This document shows positions 1 through 11,312 of a stretch of 64,000 bases of DNA, one piece after another (positions within the stretch are counted from its first letter, which is position 1; every line of letters starts with the position of its first letter). The notes under the pieces are model-generated. The model had not been told where the DNA came from. It saw only the letters and a list, made by a program, of their open reading frames with translations, and ran no database searches. A program made the translations under genes and the position numbers. Source of the DNA: Drosophila pseudoobscura. Lineage: Eukaryota > Arthropoda > Insecta > Diptera > Drosophilidae. The stretch lies in NCBI RefSeq assembly GCF_009870125.1, contig NC_046683.1, forward strand, positions 21,895,001 through 21,959,000. The letters run 5' to 3'.

Positions 1-1545
1 CTCGGCCCGATCATTCAGAGTCGGGTGTTTTCGAACTGAAGCTGATAAGCGAGATTCTGAGTTCTATAAATGATACCCTACCATCCATTCCCCCGGTCTC
101 GTCTCACGCCAGAGACTGCGCCAGAGACTGCGGGAGGGAAAACAGTGATCAGCGGACAATGGAAATGTAAGCGGAATCTGCCAAAACACAGCCACAACAT
201 TGACAACGATGATAAGGGTAATGGAGATGGCAACGACGTGGGGCGTGGCGGGGCGTGTGCGATGGGGGCTGTCTAGGGGCAGGGATGACAGTTCAGAAGG
301 TTTCTGACTGTGTGATAACTGCTTTGATTTGGTTTCGTTTAATTTGTTCGATTTGAGTTGCATTGCATTCCGTTTCTGGCGTCAATGTCTCCGCTTCCCC
401 AGCGATTCACATTCATACTGTTGCCCGATACACAACCGATTCAGAACAGATCCAAATTGCATCTAAGGCTCTGCAGCTTAGTAATGGAGCGATTGAGATC
501 TAGGCAATTAGCTTGGATCTGTTGCAAAATGGTTTCTAACCGGGTAGTCGAAACGGGGAATGGGGAAGCGCTTTAGATGGAAACTTAGGCTATAAGCAAT
601 ATTCATACAATATTAAATTTCTCCATCTCCAAAAACGATCCACAACAACAGTGTATAGTGTATGGAGTATGTGTATTCTGCATGAGATGAATACACAATT
701 AGATGTTTCTACGGGTTTTACGGCCCGGCTCAAAGATCTTAGACTTTCAAATCTTTTTGTAATTTGTAATAAATAGTACATATTACAGGAAGATTTGAAG
801 ATACATACATATTAAAGTTAATTTTTTCAAAGCTTTCCGAGCATTTTATCATTGAATTACCGTTAATTAACCGATCTAAAGATTTCACAATTATTATTGT
901 TCTTTCTATGATCTATTCTCGGACATATGTACCTACGATTACACATGTGTACACATGTGTAAGCACATGAAAACATAGTATGTATGGTTTGTATGTACAG
1001 TGGTATGTAGGAACAATCTGTCTTGTGCCATTGACTAAGTTATTGTCTCGAAGGGTCAATGTATTTTGGCGGATCTCGCTGATAAGCATCATCAGCACTC
1101 AAAGACACAAACAACACACTCATCATCACGTGTTTTTCTGCCTTGCCATAGGCTGCTGGGGCGGTGGTGGGGCGGGGCGGCTAAGCCGATACTCGCCGAT
1201 ACTTGTACGAACATCGTACAACACTTTCTAACTCCAACATAGTTTACATTGATTTCCATACCATTTTAGCGGACACACCATGCGAAACTAGAAGAGAGCA
1301 CGACACGGTAGCGACAGCGGCAGTGGCATCGGCAACGGCAGGACCAGCGCCATCGGTCACAGCAGCATCAACAGAAGTTGCAGCAGCGGCCGCAGCAGCA
1401 GCAACCGGAGAGGCAGATTTGTGGGTGGCACTGTACAGTACACTCATTTCCCGAGGCCTCGACCCGGCCCCCGATATCAGTAGGACTACGACTAGGAAGA
1501 GGAAGAGGCCCCTGCCTTTTCTGTATTTCTTTGAAAATCAAGAAA
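1..1545. other. 5' flank / 5' UTR region of the monocarboxylate transporter gene
   Basis: No convincing gene is seen here. The last 300 bases (about 1300-1545) are rich in GCA/CAG triplets. They stay open in the frame of the transporter start, so an upstream ATG at 1378 could extend the protein by 56 residues. A TATAAA lies at 65-70, but nothing else marks it as a promoter. Short ACATATGT/CATGTGTACA palindromes at 925-965 are typical Drosophila AT-rich filler. Confidence 0.5.
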
Positions 1546-4500
1546 ATGGTGCATGGACCACCCACCCGGAGAAAATCACAGCAGCCCCAGCAACACCAGG
1601 ATCAGCCCCACTACCGGCAGAGCCAAAACCAGAGAGAACAGAAGGAGCAGCAGCACCATCAGCCCCACCAAAAACCATGTGAAATGGATCTGGAGCGAAT
1701 GCCCACGCCGCCGGATGGTGGCTGGGGCTGGGTGGTGGTGTTTGCATCCTTCATGATTCACATTGTCAGTAAGTTCGAGTCCATTTAACGAATCTCCATT
1801 CCTTTCGAACTTTCCCTTGCACGGACTCTGGGTTTAGGGCTTTCGGTTACACCCGGAAGGTTTCTGCACACTTCATGGGCCATATTGCGCTCCGCTCCCC
1901 TTCAAAGGTGCCATAAATCAAACCCCCCCCGGAAACCTTGGAGTGTCCGCTGGCAACAGCGTCGGTAAAAGTAGTAAAGTGGGTTCTACTAATGCCCAAT
2001 CGGCTACTAAGCATTTTCGTAGAGCTACCGGTGAGATTCGCCGGATCGGGGATCATAAATACTTGGGAAGCATTTACGCACCCTAATCGCTCGAAATTAG
2101 GATGGCCAGCCCGTGCAGATTAAGCCACGGTACACCTACAAGGTCCACGTCCACGTCCACTCCTGATACGCCTCGAATGTCGCCTGGCTGATTTGGAAGG
2201 GGAGGGAGGTAGTGAGTGAGTGAGTGAGCGAGAGTACAGTCGACACTTGAGGCATACAACTATCAATTGGGTGATAATTGTCGGCCAAGTGCCCGGCGAC
2301 TGCCTCCCAGCCCCTCCCAGATACCAGATAATCTTATCGGCTCGTTTTTGTAATTGCCCAGACACGAGAATAGTTATCGATGTGGGGGCTAAAGTCGGGG
2401 GCCTGATAAATGTAGGGCCGTAATTAATTGTCCAGTTAAACTGATTTATGGGCTGCCGAGCGCTGCCAAAGAGCTCGTCCAAAGCGGCCAGTTCGAACCG
2501 GCGTAATCGAATTATTGAATTGTTGAGCAGCCTCGAGAAGCGTGTCCTTCCTTGGGGCTGGTCCAGAAATGATCACTTCTCACTACTTGTCTTGTCTTGT
2601 CTTCTCTTTTCTTTTCTTTTCTTTTCTTTCCACAGCCGATGGGATGACGTATTCTTTCGGAATTTTCTACAACGAGTTTCTCGACTACTTCAAAGAGGGC
2701 AAGGGTTACACTGCCTGGATAGCCTCAATCATGGTGGGCGTGACATTTTCATCAGGTAAGTGGCGTCTCCGGGTGGAACAGATTTGTATGGACTCTGTGA
2801 GCGTTCTTCAGATCATTCATAAATTGTCCGAATCGCTTTATGATTATTTCTGCATGATTCGAATCGTCTATTCTATATTTGGGTCCATTATTAAAACGTT
2901 CGTCGATTGTGGCAGGTCCCATCAGTTCTTCATTTGTCAATCGCTATGGGTGCCGGGCGGTGACCATAGCGGGGGCCATCCTGGCCGCCAGTTGCATCAT
3001 AGTGAGCATGTTTGCCCAAAACGTCCTCACGCTGATCATTACGATTGGGTTTGGCACGGGGCTTGGCTTCGGCCTAATCTATCTGCCGGCCATTGTGAGC
3101 GTTACGCAGTATTTTGACTCCAAGCGCTCCCTGGCCACTGGCATCGCCGTGTGCGGTTCCGGCTTCGGCACCTTCGTGTTTGCCCCTCTTACGGAGTATC
3201 TGATCGGTAGCTATGGCTGGCGGGGGGCCATGCTGATCATCGGGGGCATCGTGCTGAATTGCATCATCTTTGGGGCGATGTTCCGGCCGCTGGAGCTGGA
3301 GGCGCCGCCGAAGACGCCCCCGAACACTCCCAGTACCCCGAAGCTGGGGAAGAAGTCTGCCATCATTGACGAGAACACGACGCCCGCCGAGCTGGAGCCG
3401 CTCAAGGTGGTGCCCACGGATCAGTACCTGCAGCTGCCCCAGCGCACGGATGTCCCAGCAGGTGGTGTGGCCACTGGCGGAAGTACCTTGTGTCGATCCA
3501 ACAGCATGGGACACAATCTGAAGCCCAATCTGGTGGGTATCCTTTGTTGCAACCTAGAGACCCCCTGCTCAGTTCGGTGTGTTCTTCCCCCACAGAACAA
3601 TAACTCGAACGGCGCCATCAATGGCCAGACCCCCCTAGCGCCCCCGACCCACACTACAGTGGTCGTGAAGAGCACCAGCAACGACGACATCGCCCGCAAT
3701 TGCCACAGCCAGCTCCAGCTGACTCCGCTGCGCGATGCTCATCGGGAGCGAAGCGCCAGTGGAACCATGTACCGCGTGGATGCTCTCTATCAAGTGAGTA
3801 TTCTCTTTCTATACGCTACTTGGGTCCGTCCGCAGGGAACAACTCCAACTTCTTGTTCGGTTCTCCTCAGGGCTCGCTGCACAATCTGCCGGAGTATGCC
3901 AGCTCGAGGAACGACCTCAACCGCTCCATGTCCGGATCAGGAGTGATCAAGCGATATGGTTCCTTACGCCAGAGTAATCAGATGGACCAGAGTCAGGTAG
4001 GTTACATTTAAATTTGTATTTTCTGTATTTCTCAAGGCAATTTATTGGACATTGGATATGGTAAGGTTTGGGTACCCTAGTGGGGATGGGACCCCTAAAA
4101 TTTCCCTTTTCGGGAGAGCTATGTTTTTATCGTGTAAGCTTACGACCCAGCATCAGGGCTATGTAGGCTACTTCGAATAGGGTCACTAGACAGCTCAGCC
4201 CGAACACAATATTGTGCCAGACACCACTAGCAAGGTTACACGAAGTGCGGATCTTGGACTGCACTGCGTCCGGCGGGGGCATATCGATTGCTGGACTTAA
4301 GGGTATTCGCTGCATGATCTCGAACTGTCTCGGTCGTAGTAGATATGTATGTTTTATGCCTGTATGTATGTACATACATATGTAACAAACTGACATCAAA
4401 GTGAACTAAACTAAGGGGTACAAAAAAAAAGAGAAAAAAAAGAAATAGGTGGTTGCAGATCTGATCTAGAAGTGCTGCCCCAGATAGCTGGCCCAGATCC

Positions 4501-6819
4501 AGCGGACGAGTTTGTACAGCAGAATGAGGCGCAGGCCCTGGTAGATAATCGTCTTGCTGCATGGAGTGGTTAGACAGTGTCAGTGGGGGAGTACAGGGAA
4601 TAAGAGGTAAGGAAAGGGAATACCTACATCGTGTGTATTCGCTGGGAGCGTGGCAGGGTGCACGGATCCTCCTTGAAGAGATGTGCCCGGATGCTGTAGA
4701 GCATTTGGCCACTTACGCGGATCACCAGACCATTGATATCCGGATCAGTGAAGGGGTTCAAATGGAAGTCGGTGCTAGACGATGTTGCATCGTAGAGGGA
4801 AGATCGTGATCAGCAGGAGTATCACCAGGAGTACAGCAGAGAGGTAGAAATGCCCTTACCCATGGTTCTCCTTCGATATTTCGTCTTTTTCCGTGACCCC
4901 AGGACTGTCGTAGTTGTTGAACATAAAGGGCTGCATCACCTCCAGGGTCTGGTAGGCCTTCCGCACAACGCCCATGAGCTGGGGTCGTTTTCCAAAGAGG
5001 CGCAGCAGTAGATCGATGAGGAGAGCAGGGAGAATCTGCTTAGTGAAGACAAGGAACTGGTAGACCCAGCGCCTATCCGTATAGTGACAGCCAGGCACCA
5101 TCAGGCTCTTCTCGAAGGCGGCTTTCTTCCACAAGCCCAATGTGTCCATCTGCTCGGCAATTTGGGTGAAGGTGTGCGGAACGTGCGTGCAGGAGGATGA
5201 CATGTACACGGGTATCTCCTTGGGCGGCCTGCAAAGGTTGCCAACCAACATGTTATCCAATCACGATCTAAGCAGCTTTCTGGCGGGATGGATCTTACCC
5301 TTTCTGGTACTTCTCCTGGCCTTTTTTTGTGTAAGAGAGCATACACTTAATGCCCACGTCTTGGGGTGTTATGTCAAGGCGCGTTTCCTTGCCCAGATAT
5401 ACGGTTTTCAATATGCCTGCTCCGACCAGAGCGAACAGACCCATGGCACCCATGAGCGAGGGGGAGAAACCAGGCGATGGATCATCGACCGCAAACAAAA
5501 CTATGGGGACGATAAGGACGATAATTCAGGACGATAAGTCATGTAAGGACACAAGTCAGTCGATTTTTGACTGATCATGGACTATGCTCACCTATCGATG
5601 GACGGTAGATGATCAGCGGTAAGCGGCAGCGATAATCATTGACCAGGGACTCGGCCAAGTTCTTGGTGAACGTGTACGTGTTCGGAAAACCCACAATTAG
5701 CCTGCGGATCGAAAGAGATTAGGGAGAGAGTCAAGAATTGAAAAAAGTTCGAAAGAACAAGAGAAGAAGAGTGGGTATGTTAAGCAAAGGATGAGGGATC
5801 GACGGAATGTGGTTTGTAGAGGAGTACAGGATCAATCAGGGATCGGTTGGTAAGATCGATGGAGTATCAATTAAGATCCAGGCGACTTTGGTGAAGGATA
5901 AACAACGAATTCGTACACGACTAGTCGACAGAATTGATTGAGGTTCTGTCGAGGACATTATGATCATTTTGGAAGACTGTATTTACTTGCGGGTCAGCGC
6001 ATTTAGCATTCCATCGTCTGGCACCTCTTCGATCACGCGCAGGCACAGCCGCCAGTCCATGGGCGAGGAATAGTACTTGGGCTCAACGAACTTCAGATAT
6101 GGATTGCTGTAGAAGGTGGACACGTGGACGAAGACGCGCAGGTGCGCCAGAGTCTCGGCAAACTTGATGGCCTCGAAGGTGCCTCCAACGTTGAGTTGCA
6201 GGGCCACTCGCAGGGGCTCGTCGAAGCGCACGGTGGCCGCACAGTGGTAGACGAGCGAGACCTTCGACATTTGGGCAGCCATGGCCGGATCGATACCTAG
6301 TCCGGGCAGCAAGACGTCCCCGGGAACTGCCACCAGCTTGTCCAGCTCGTCGGGCTTCTCCTGGTGCAGCACATGGAAAATTGTGGCCTGGCGCAGCTTG
6401 ACCAGTCGCTGCTCGGCACTCAGCTGGCGGCGGGGACGCAGCAGGACGTAGATGCGGCGCACATTGCAGGAGCGGAGCAGCTTCTCAATTAGCGCCTTGC
6501 CCACCACTCCTGAGCCGCCCGTCACAAATATCTCGCTATCCTCGTAAAAGTTTGCCAATGACATCGCCCCGACCAGGTACCAGGTGCCGTCGCGTCCAAA
6601 GCTTACGGCGCACTGATCACTTGCAGGTCCCGTGGATCGGTTTTGGATCCAGCCCGTGCCGCACTGCCACGCTATGGTCTGCTCTAGTTTGAATCATTCC
6701 GATCCGATCCGATCCGACGGGAACGTACATAAGTCGCCCTTCGAATATTCATTGGCTGTCGACATCATTTGACTAACATGAGCCGAGCCACTTACACTTA
6801 AAGCTAATATGCTAATGCG

Positions 6820-6858
<39 letters not shown>

Positions 6859-7998
6859 GGCACATTCCGACTGCGACGTCACAGTGGACGAGGCGAGTGT
6901 GACCCCCACCCCAGATAATGATCTGTTGGCTGGTGGCCACAAAGAACTACGCGATCGGTTGTCGGTCGTCCGAAGACGCACCACCACCCATCGCCATGGG
7001 AATCGACTTCTTCCTAGGCCTATCCTTACCCCTAATTTCGATTTCGGACTAAAATATAGAATGTTCAGTATGGAATGCTTTTCACTTAAATTACTGCAAA
7101 TTGTTAAGACAATCCAACTGATTTCCCATTAATATAATTCCGTCCATGCATTGCAGGAGAGCGCCAAATGCTGCGGCTGCATCACCTGCTCCACGGAGAC
7201 CCGCGACACCTTTTCCGAAATGATGAACTTCTCGCTGCTTAAGGACATGATCTTTGTGATCTTCTCCGTGTCGAACTTCTGCACTAGCATTGGCTTTAAC
7301 GTGCCCTACCTGTACATAGCCGCCTACTCTGAGGAGCTCGGCATTAGCAAGCAAAATAGCAGCTATTTGATCGCCACAATCGGCGTGGCCAACACCGTGG
7401 GCCGCATCATCCTCGGCTACGTGTCGGATAAGCCGTGGGTCAACCGGCTTCTCGTCTACAACGTCTGTCTTACGGCCTGCGGTTTCGGTGAGTGACAATT
7501 CATTCTACTTTGTCCTATTCTCACCGACTCATGCTCCTCCTGTCTTTCAGCCACTGCCATGGTGCCGCTCTGTAAGGACTTTAATTCGCTGGCAATGTAC
7601 TGCGTCGTTTTTGGGTTCACGATTGGCGCCTATGTGGGCCTCACCTCGGTTATCCTAGTGGATTTGTTGGGGCTGGAGAAGCTGACCAATGCCTTTGGCC
7701 TGCTGCTGCTCTTCCAGGGCATTGCTAGCTTCATTGGTCCCCCCATAGGAGGTAAGTCTTTCCCTCGTGGATCGCTCATGGAAGCCCACTCACTGGATCA
7801 TCTTCTTCTTTCTCTTCTTCTCTAGGCGGGATGTACGACCTGACGAACTCGTACTCTCCGGCCTTCCTCATGGCTGGCCTGATGATCGCCATCAGTGGTC
7901 TGGTCATGTTTGCCATTCCGCCGCTGCAACGCTATCAGGCAGATAAGGCCGACAACGCAGACCACAAAAATAATTCCGAGCACCTATCTCTAAGTTAG
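1546..7998 (+). CDS. Mct1: Monocarboxylate transporter (SLC16/MCT family, major facilitator), probably Mct1
   Basis: Proton-linked carrier for lactate/pyruvate-type monocarboxylates in the plasma membrane (family knowledge). Eight coding exons join in frame: 1546-1768, 2636-2755, 2916-3532, 3596-3793, 3871-3996, 7157-7487, 7551-7751 and 7826-7998, giving 662 residues. The MCT signature DGGWGW at residues 56-61 opens TM1. The TM5 motif QYFDSKRSLATG is near residue 184. Six N-terminal membrane segments end near 236. A Pro/Ser/Asn-rich cytoplasmic loop (about 236-440) follows, then six more segments. I chose ATG 1546 because its context AAAATGG is good; ATG 1684, just before the signature, would give 616 residues. 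Intron 3 is 63 nt and open in frame. Intron 5 (3160 nt) contains an antisense gene. The stop is TAG. The family is certain; the symbol Mct1 rests on X-linked location and recall. Confidence 0.88.
4127..4315 (-). CDS. Candidate 62-residue single-pass membrane microprotein
   Basis: The ATG at 4313-4315 has A at -3 and opens 62 codons ending in TAA at 4127-4129. The product has a Pro-rich polar N-terminal half, then one clear hydrophobic segment of about 20 residues (core FGLSCLVTLFEVAYIALML), then a short basic tail (GRKLTR). Codon choice looks coding-like and the layout is that of a tail-anchored or type II small membrane protein. It lies 150 bp downstream of the acyl-CoA reductase stop on the same strand, inside transporter intron 5. 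It may be a separate small gene, a second cistron or 3' UTR of the reductase transcript, or chance. I do not recognise a homologue. Confidence 0.35.
   Translation of the reverse strand: MQRIPLSPAIDMPPPDAVQSKIRTSCNLASGVWHNIVFGLSCLVTLFEVAYIALMLGRKLTR
4466..6564 (-). CDS. Fatty acyl-CoA reductase (FAR family), nested in intron 5 of the transporter
   Basis: NADPH-dependent reduction of fatty acyl-CoA to fatty alcohol, for wax, cuticular hydrocarbon or ether lipid synthesis (family role). Six exons on minus: 6564-5987, 5701-5592, 5500-5299, 5228-4860, 4774-4628 and 4556-4466, all with GT-AG introns of 70-285 nt, giving 498 residues, the usual FAR length. The Rossmann motif TGGSGVVGK is at residues 15-23. 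The active-site motif YTFTK (YxxxK) is at 202-206, inside the family hallmark NTYTFTK. The C-terminal sterile/FAR_C domain fills exons 4-5. A hydrophobic C-terminal segment in exon 6 probably anchors it in the ER membrane. The start follows the family pattern FYEDSEIFVTGG. The gene is antisense to its host, so transcription of one may affect the other. I do not assign a symbol. Confidence 0.9.
6565..7156. other. FAR 5' flank within transporter intron 5, with a (CGT)n microsatellite
   Basis: This is the stretch between the reductase start codon (minus) and transporter exon 6 (+). It must hold the reductase promoter. It shows a CCGAT tandem at about 6697-6718 and a (CGT)n run of 12-13 units at 6821-6858. 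No TATA box is clear on the minus strand. Confidence 0.5.
6821..6858. repeat. (CGT)n trinucleotide microsatellite
   Basis: About 12.5 perfect CGT units, intronic for the transporter and upstream of the acyl-CoA reductase start. Confidence 0.95.
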
Positions 7999-8939
7999 TT
8001 CCACCACTCGCTCCCACTTGAGCTGCGTTTTTTTTTGTTTTTTTTTATAAACTTTGTTAGATTTAGATGTATGTAGATCTAGGGCCAAGACAACTAGTAT
8101 GCCATAGCTATTAAACTTGATTATTTATGTTTATGCAAATCGTACCGCCACCCTTCCACTTTTCCAGCCTTCAACCAATGCTTAGTCTGAACGCTCAGAC
8201 TGTCGTTTTTCATCGCTTATTGAAAAGATATACGTATATATATATATATATGACAAATGTATAAGTAGGAATTGTTGTAGAGAAATTATTATTGTCCCAC
8301 GAGCATCTATGAATGTATGTAGAACGTTGGTTTGTTTGCACGCAGTAGTATGCCAGTGTATACGATATTAAAGGAAGCTTTTGTACCACAGCAACAGAAA
8401 TAGTGTCTGGATTCAATAATAATATGGGAAATTCATTTAAAATCTCAGTTGGAAGGTTGCATTTTCATATTATAGTTTGGAAGAAGATGCATTTCCTCTA
8501 GGACCTAGGTGAGTTAAGCAGTGCAAAGCAGTAAATAGCCGTACAAAGTAAGAGGCATACCGAAGACAATAATCACCGTTTTCGTTTAGTTTTTTGATTT
8601 CTATCTCCTTCGAAAGTGACCATCAAGCGCCCCATGCGATACCAAGCAGAAGCCTATTACGCACGGATCCCAGGCAGAAACGCATTCCTCCTTCCGCCCT
8701 ACTGACCGAGGAGCGTTGCCGCGTGACGCACGACGCGTATAAACGATCCAATAGCGTACATGCAGAAAACAAAGATCTCGCATCTCGCAACATTCAAGGA
8801 AAACTAAACTTCACTCAACTAAAAGAGCTAAGCATGCATTTAAATTACAAATATTAATACTAATTACTGGAGAACTGTGTTAGTGTTAGTACTTTAAGAA
8901 GAGAAAGTGTACTTGTAGTATTAGTATATATGTATACTG
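7999..8939 (+). other. Probable 3' UTR and downstream flank of the transporter gene
   Basis: AT-rich sequence follows the TAG stop. An ATTAAA at 8110-8115 is the best nearby poly(A) signal; no AATAAA is close. A (TA)n run lies at about 8233-8251. The stretch 8600-8857 is open on + for about 85 codons but has no recognisable domain or good ATG, so I treat it as non-coding. Confidence 0.4.
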
Positions 8940-9370
8940 TAAAGGGAATTATAATGACCTCAAACGGTTCATGCAAGGCAAAATTCGATCCATGAAGCGG
9001 AAGATTCTGTAGTGAACAAGACAGGACTATCAACCTCACCCCTCGTCAAGTTATGCGTAAAAATAAGGCAAAGACTTTTTCTAAGATTATATAAATCTTT
9101 ATTTGTTTATTTCAATCAATCTTTTAGGGTCAGATGTCAATCTTACAACTGCATTCCAGCTGAGGGCGCGCAAAGAAAACATGTTTTGTTTTTGACTGAT
9201 TCTATATTCCGACCCTGGTGTACTTTGTACTGAAGACACCATAACACCACAAACAAGAACAGTGTTCGGGTCTTCGTTATATAGGGTTCGAGCACCTCCT
9301 TATAAACCCAAGCACGCCCAAGGCCTTATTTACCGTGGTAGAAATATGTTCAAAAAATTTCAGCTTACAG
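8940..9370 (-). mobile_element. Degenerate non-LTR retrotransposon fragment (reverse transcriptase 3' part), copy 1
   Basis: The segment aligns by eye with 13688-14200. Shared blocks include GGGAATTATAAT, AAACGGTTCATG, ATTCGATC, GTGTACTTTGTAC, AACCCAAGCA and GCCTTATTTACC, in the same order. It is broken by indels, and an AT-rich piece interrupts it at about 9070-9130. It is therefore an older copy of the same minus-strand retroelement and no longer encodes anything. Confidence 0.65.
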
Positions 9371-11224
9371 TCCAAGAACATCAATTAATTTTTTTAAAAT
9401 AGCCACCGCACAGTGTGTGAATTCTTCATTCTAGTAGGAACAAATTGTTAGCTCGTTAGATGTGGAAAAACTTATATAATTGTTTGAAAATAAATATTTT
9501 AAAAATATAAACTAATGTTTTTTAAAGTTTTTATATGAAGCCACAGTCAAGAAATACCAAAAAATATATATATACATATATAGGTTACAAATTGTTACTG
9601 TTCAGACCAGAATATCTCATTGAAGTTACAAAAGTTGACTTTTTAAATTGTTGTTTATTTTTTGCCTGCACTATTTTTGTTTGAGTTTATTGGCATTGGG
9701 GGTCTTAAAATTTACTTGAAATAACGATGGTTGTCAAAATATGTGTCTCTAAGGACAAGTAAATGTTGGTAGCCTATTTTTTTGCTGCACTCCAAGCAGC
9801 AAATAAACCTCACCCTGAAACTGAAAGGCCAGCTGAAAAATAGCATCAGTTCAAGGTCAGCAGTCCTAAGCAAAAAATTTAAAATATGTATTTAAATTCG
9901 CCATGAACGAGGCTAACAGAATATGTGAGTCTCGCAGGTGCTGGGAGGGGCCTTCATATGCTTTTAGTCCACCAAAGACGATTAAACGGCATTCAGAGCA
10001 GGAAAAGATTATTACTCATTTCTAAGGCTAGATACATATATGTTGAAATGCCTTTCAAGCTACAACCTACAAATAAAGGGTGCATGTCATAACGCCCAGT
10101 GTCATAAGGCCCACGGGTGCCCTAGGCGGCGTCCGACTCAAGAGTATGTACACTTTATGGGATCGTCACAAACACTTCCTTCTTCTTTATGAGTACCCAG
10201 TAAAAAAATCTGCTGCGGACCCTGGCAAATAGAACATTCCACTCTTCAACATGCAAAACTTAAAATTTATTTGGCAACGGATTGCTGAGCTTTTGACTGC
10301 AATTCTTGTGGACGAACCAGCATATCACCACCCAGAATTGTCGTAGTTGTCTTAGCCGAATACCCTCACCTCCATCGCTGTGCCGCTGTCCGAGTGCACA
10401 ACACATTTTTGGTGAAGTCCAGTCCGGGAGCAGTCGCTGTAGCAGAGTGCCCCGCCCCGGCTAATCTCAGCTGTGATGAACAAATATTAGTACAATCCAC
10501 TCTGGAGAAACAAGAAAATCTGAATGTTCTTACATTTTAAGGGGGCTTGACAAGGTTTGGACACTGGAAATTTTCGACTGCTGGGTGATTTTTCAAAATA
10601 GTGCAATGACTTCTAAAATAACAGAGAAACAGTAGCTAAGAAAAAAATTTTGGTTTGGGATGGCAGAAGCTCTCTCACACTATCAGGAATACCTGTGCTA
10701 TAGGGCGCCATAAAACGTGTACCTTAGCGAGATGAGCACCACTATATCTATCAAACATTTCAGGCGCACAACATTAAGATTATGTATCGGTTGAGCGTGA
10801 ATGGCCTTCAATGCCCGTCGACACTTCGGCATAATGTAGAAAGCTTCTGAGCTGGCGGTGAACGGGAACATCCAGCAAATGGTTCAGTTCGGGATGCCGA
10901 TTCTTGAGGATCGTCGCATCCAGCGATTTCTGCAGAAAAAGTCTGCGGCGAACTTCTCCTGTGCTTCACAGCGACAGCCTCAGAAAAAATCGTTGTGCGG
11001 AACTGCCGACTACTGGCCGGAATTTGTGCCTATTTGTCAATATCTAGCAAATGGTTCTTAACTTTTTTATCATCTTCAAAGTTTCATTATTGCCCGTATA
11101 AAATGTAAACATAATCATAAACATAGATATGCTTTTGAATGAAATATCAAAACTTTGCATACTTTTGGGGCTTACCCGTCCCACAAAGGTGGAAAATCTG
11201 TGTCATGCTTACTCATTACTCATT
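9371..11224. other. Gene-free AT-rich stretch with a decayed coding-like patch
   Basis: No intact gene is seen. On the minus strand 10800-11030 reads for about 75 codons with a single in-frame TGA and contains protein-like text such as ILKNRHPELNHLLDVPVH. A second short open patch lies at about 10365-10490 (minus; for example ISRGGALCYSDCS). Both look like remnants of a coding sequence or a transposable element. I cannot name the source. Confidence 0.3.
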
Positions 11225-11312
11225 CCCTCTCTTTCACACACTCTCGTCGTGCAATGTATGTGCCTTCTGGCGGAGGAGAGCCATACTGATTGAGCATCTG
11301 GCATAAATGTAG
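11225..11312 (+). mobile_element. DINE-1/INE-1 3'-end remnant
   Basis: It matches the last ~90 bases of the full DINE-1 copies of this window: the CACACTC...GTCGTG block, then GGAGGAGAGCCATACTGATT, then the TAGAG...CGG start of the terminal hairpin. The rest of the element is missing. Confidence 0.6.

Noticed and set aside
1203-1682. Ala-rich 159-codon frame at the left edge
   Set aside because: It reads GCA/GCG repeats in another frame from the transporter start and has no family features.
3798-3835. Alternative splice in the transporter adding RNNSNFLFGSPQ
   Set aside because: It needs a weak GTATTC donor and a 38-nt intron. The standard donor at 3794 with the acceptor before 3871 gives a normal 77-nt intron in frame.
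8594-8857. 88-codon + frame downstream of the transporter
   Set aside because: No ATG at the start, no domain and no splice sites; more likely 3' UTR or intergenic.
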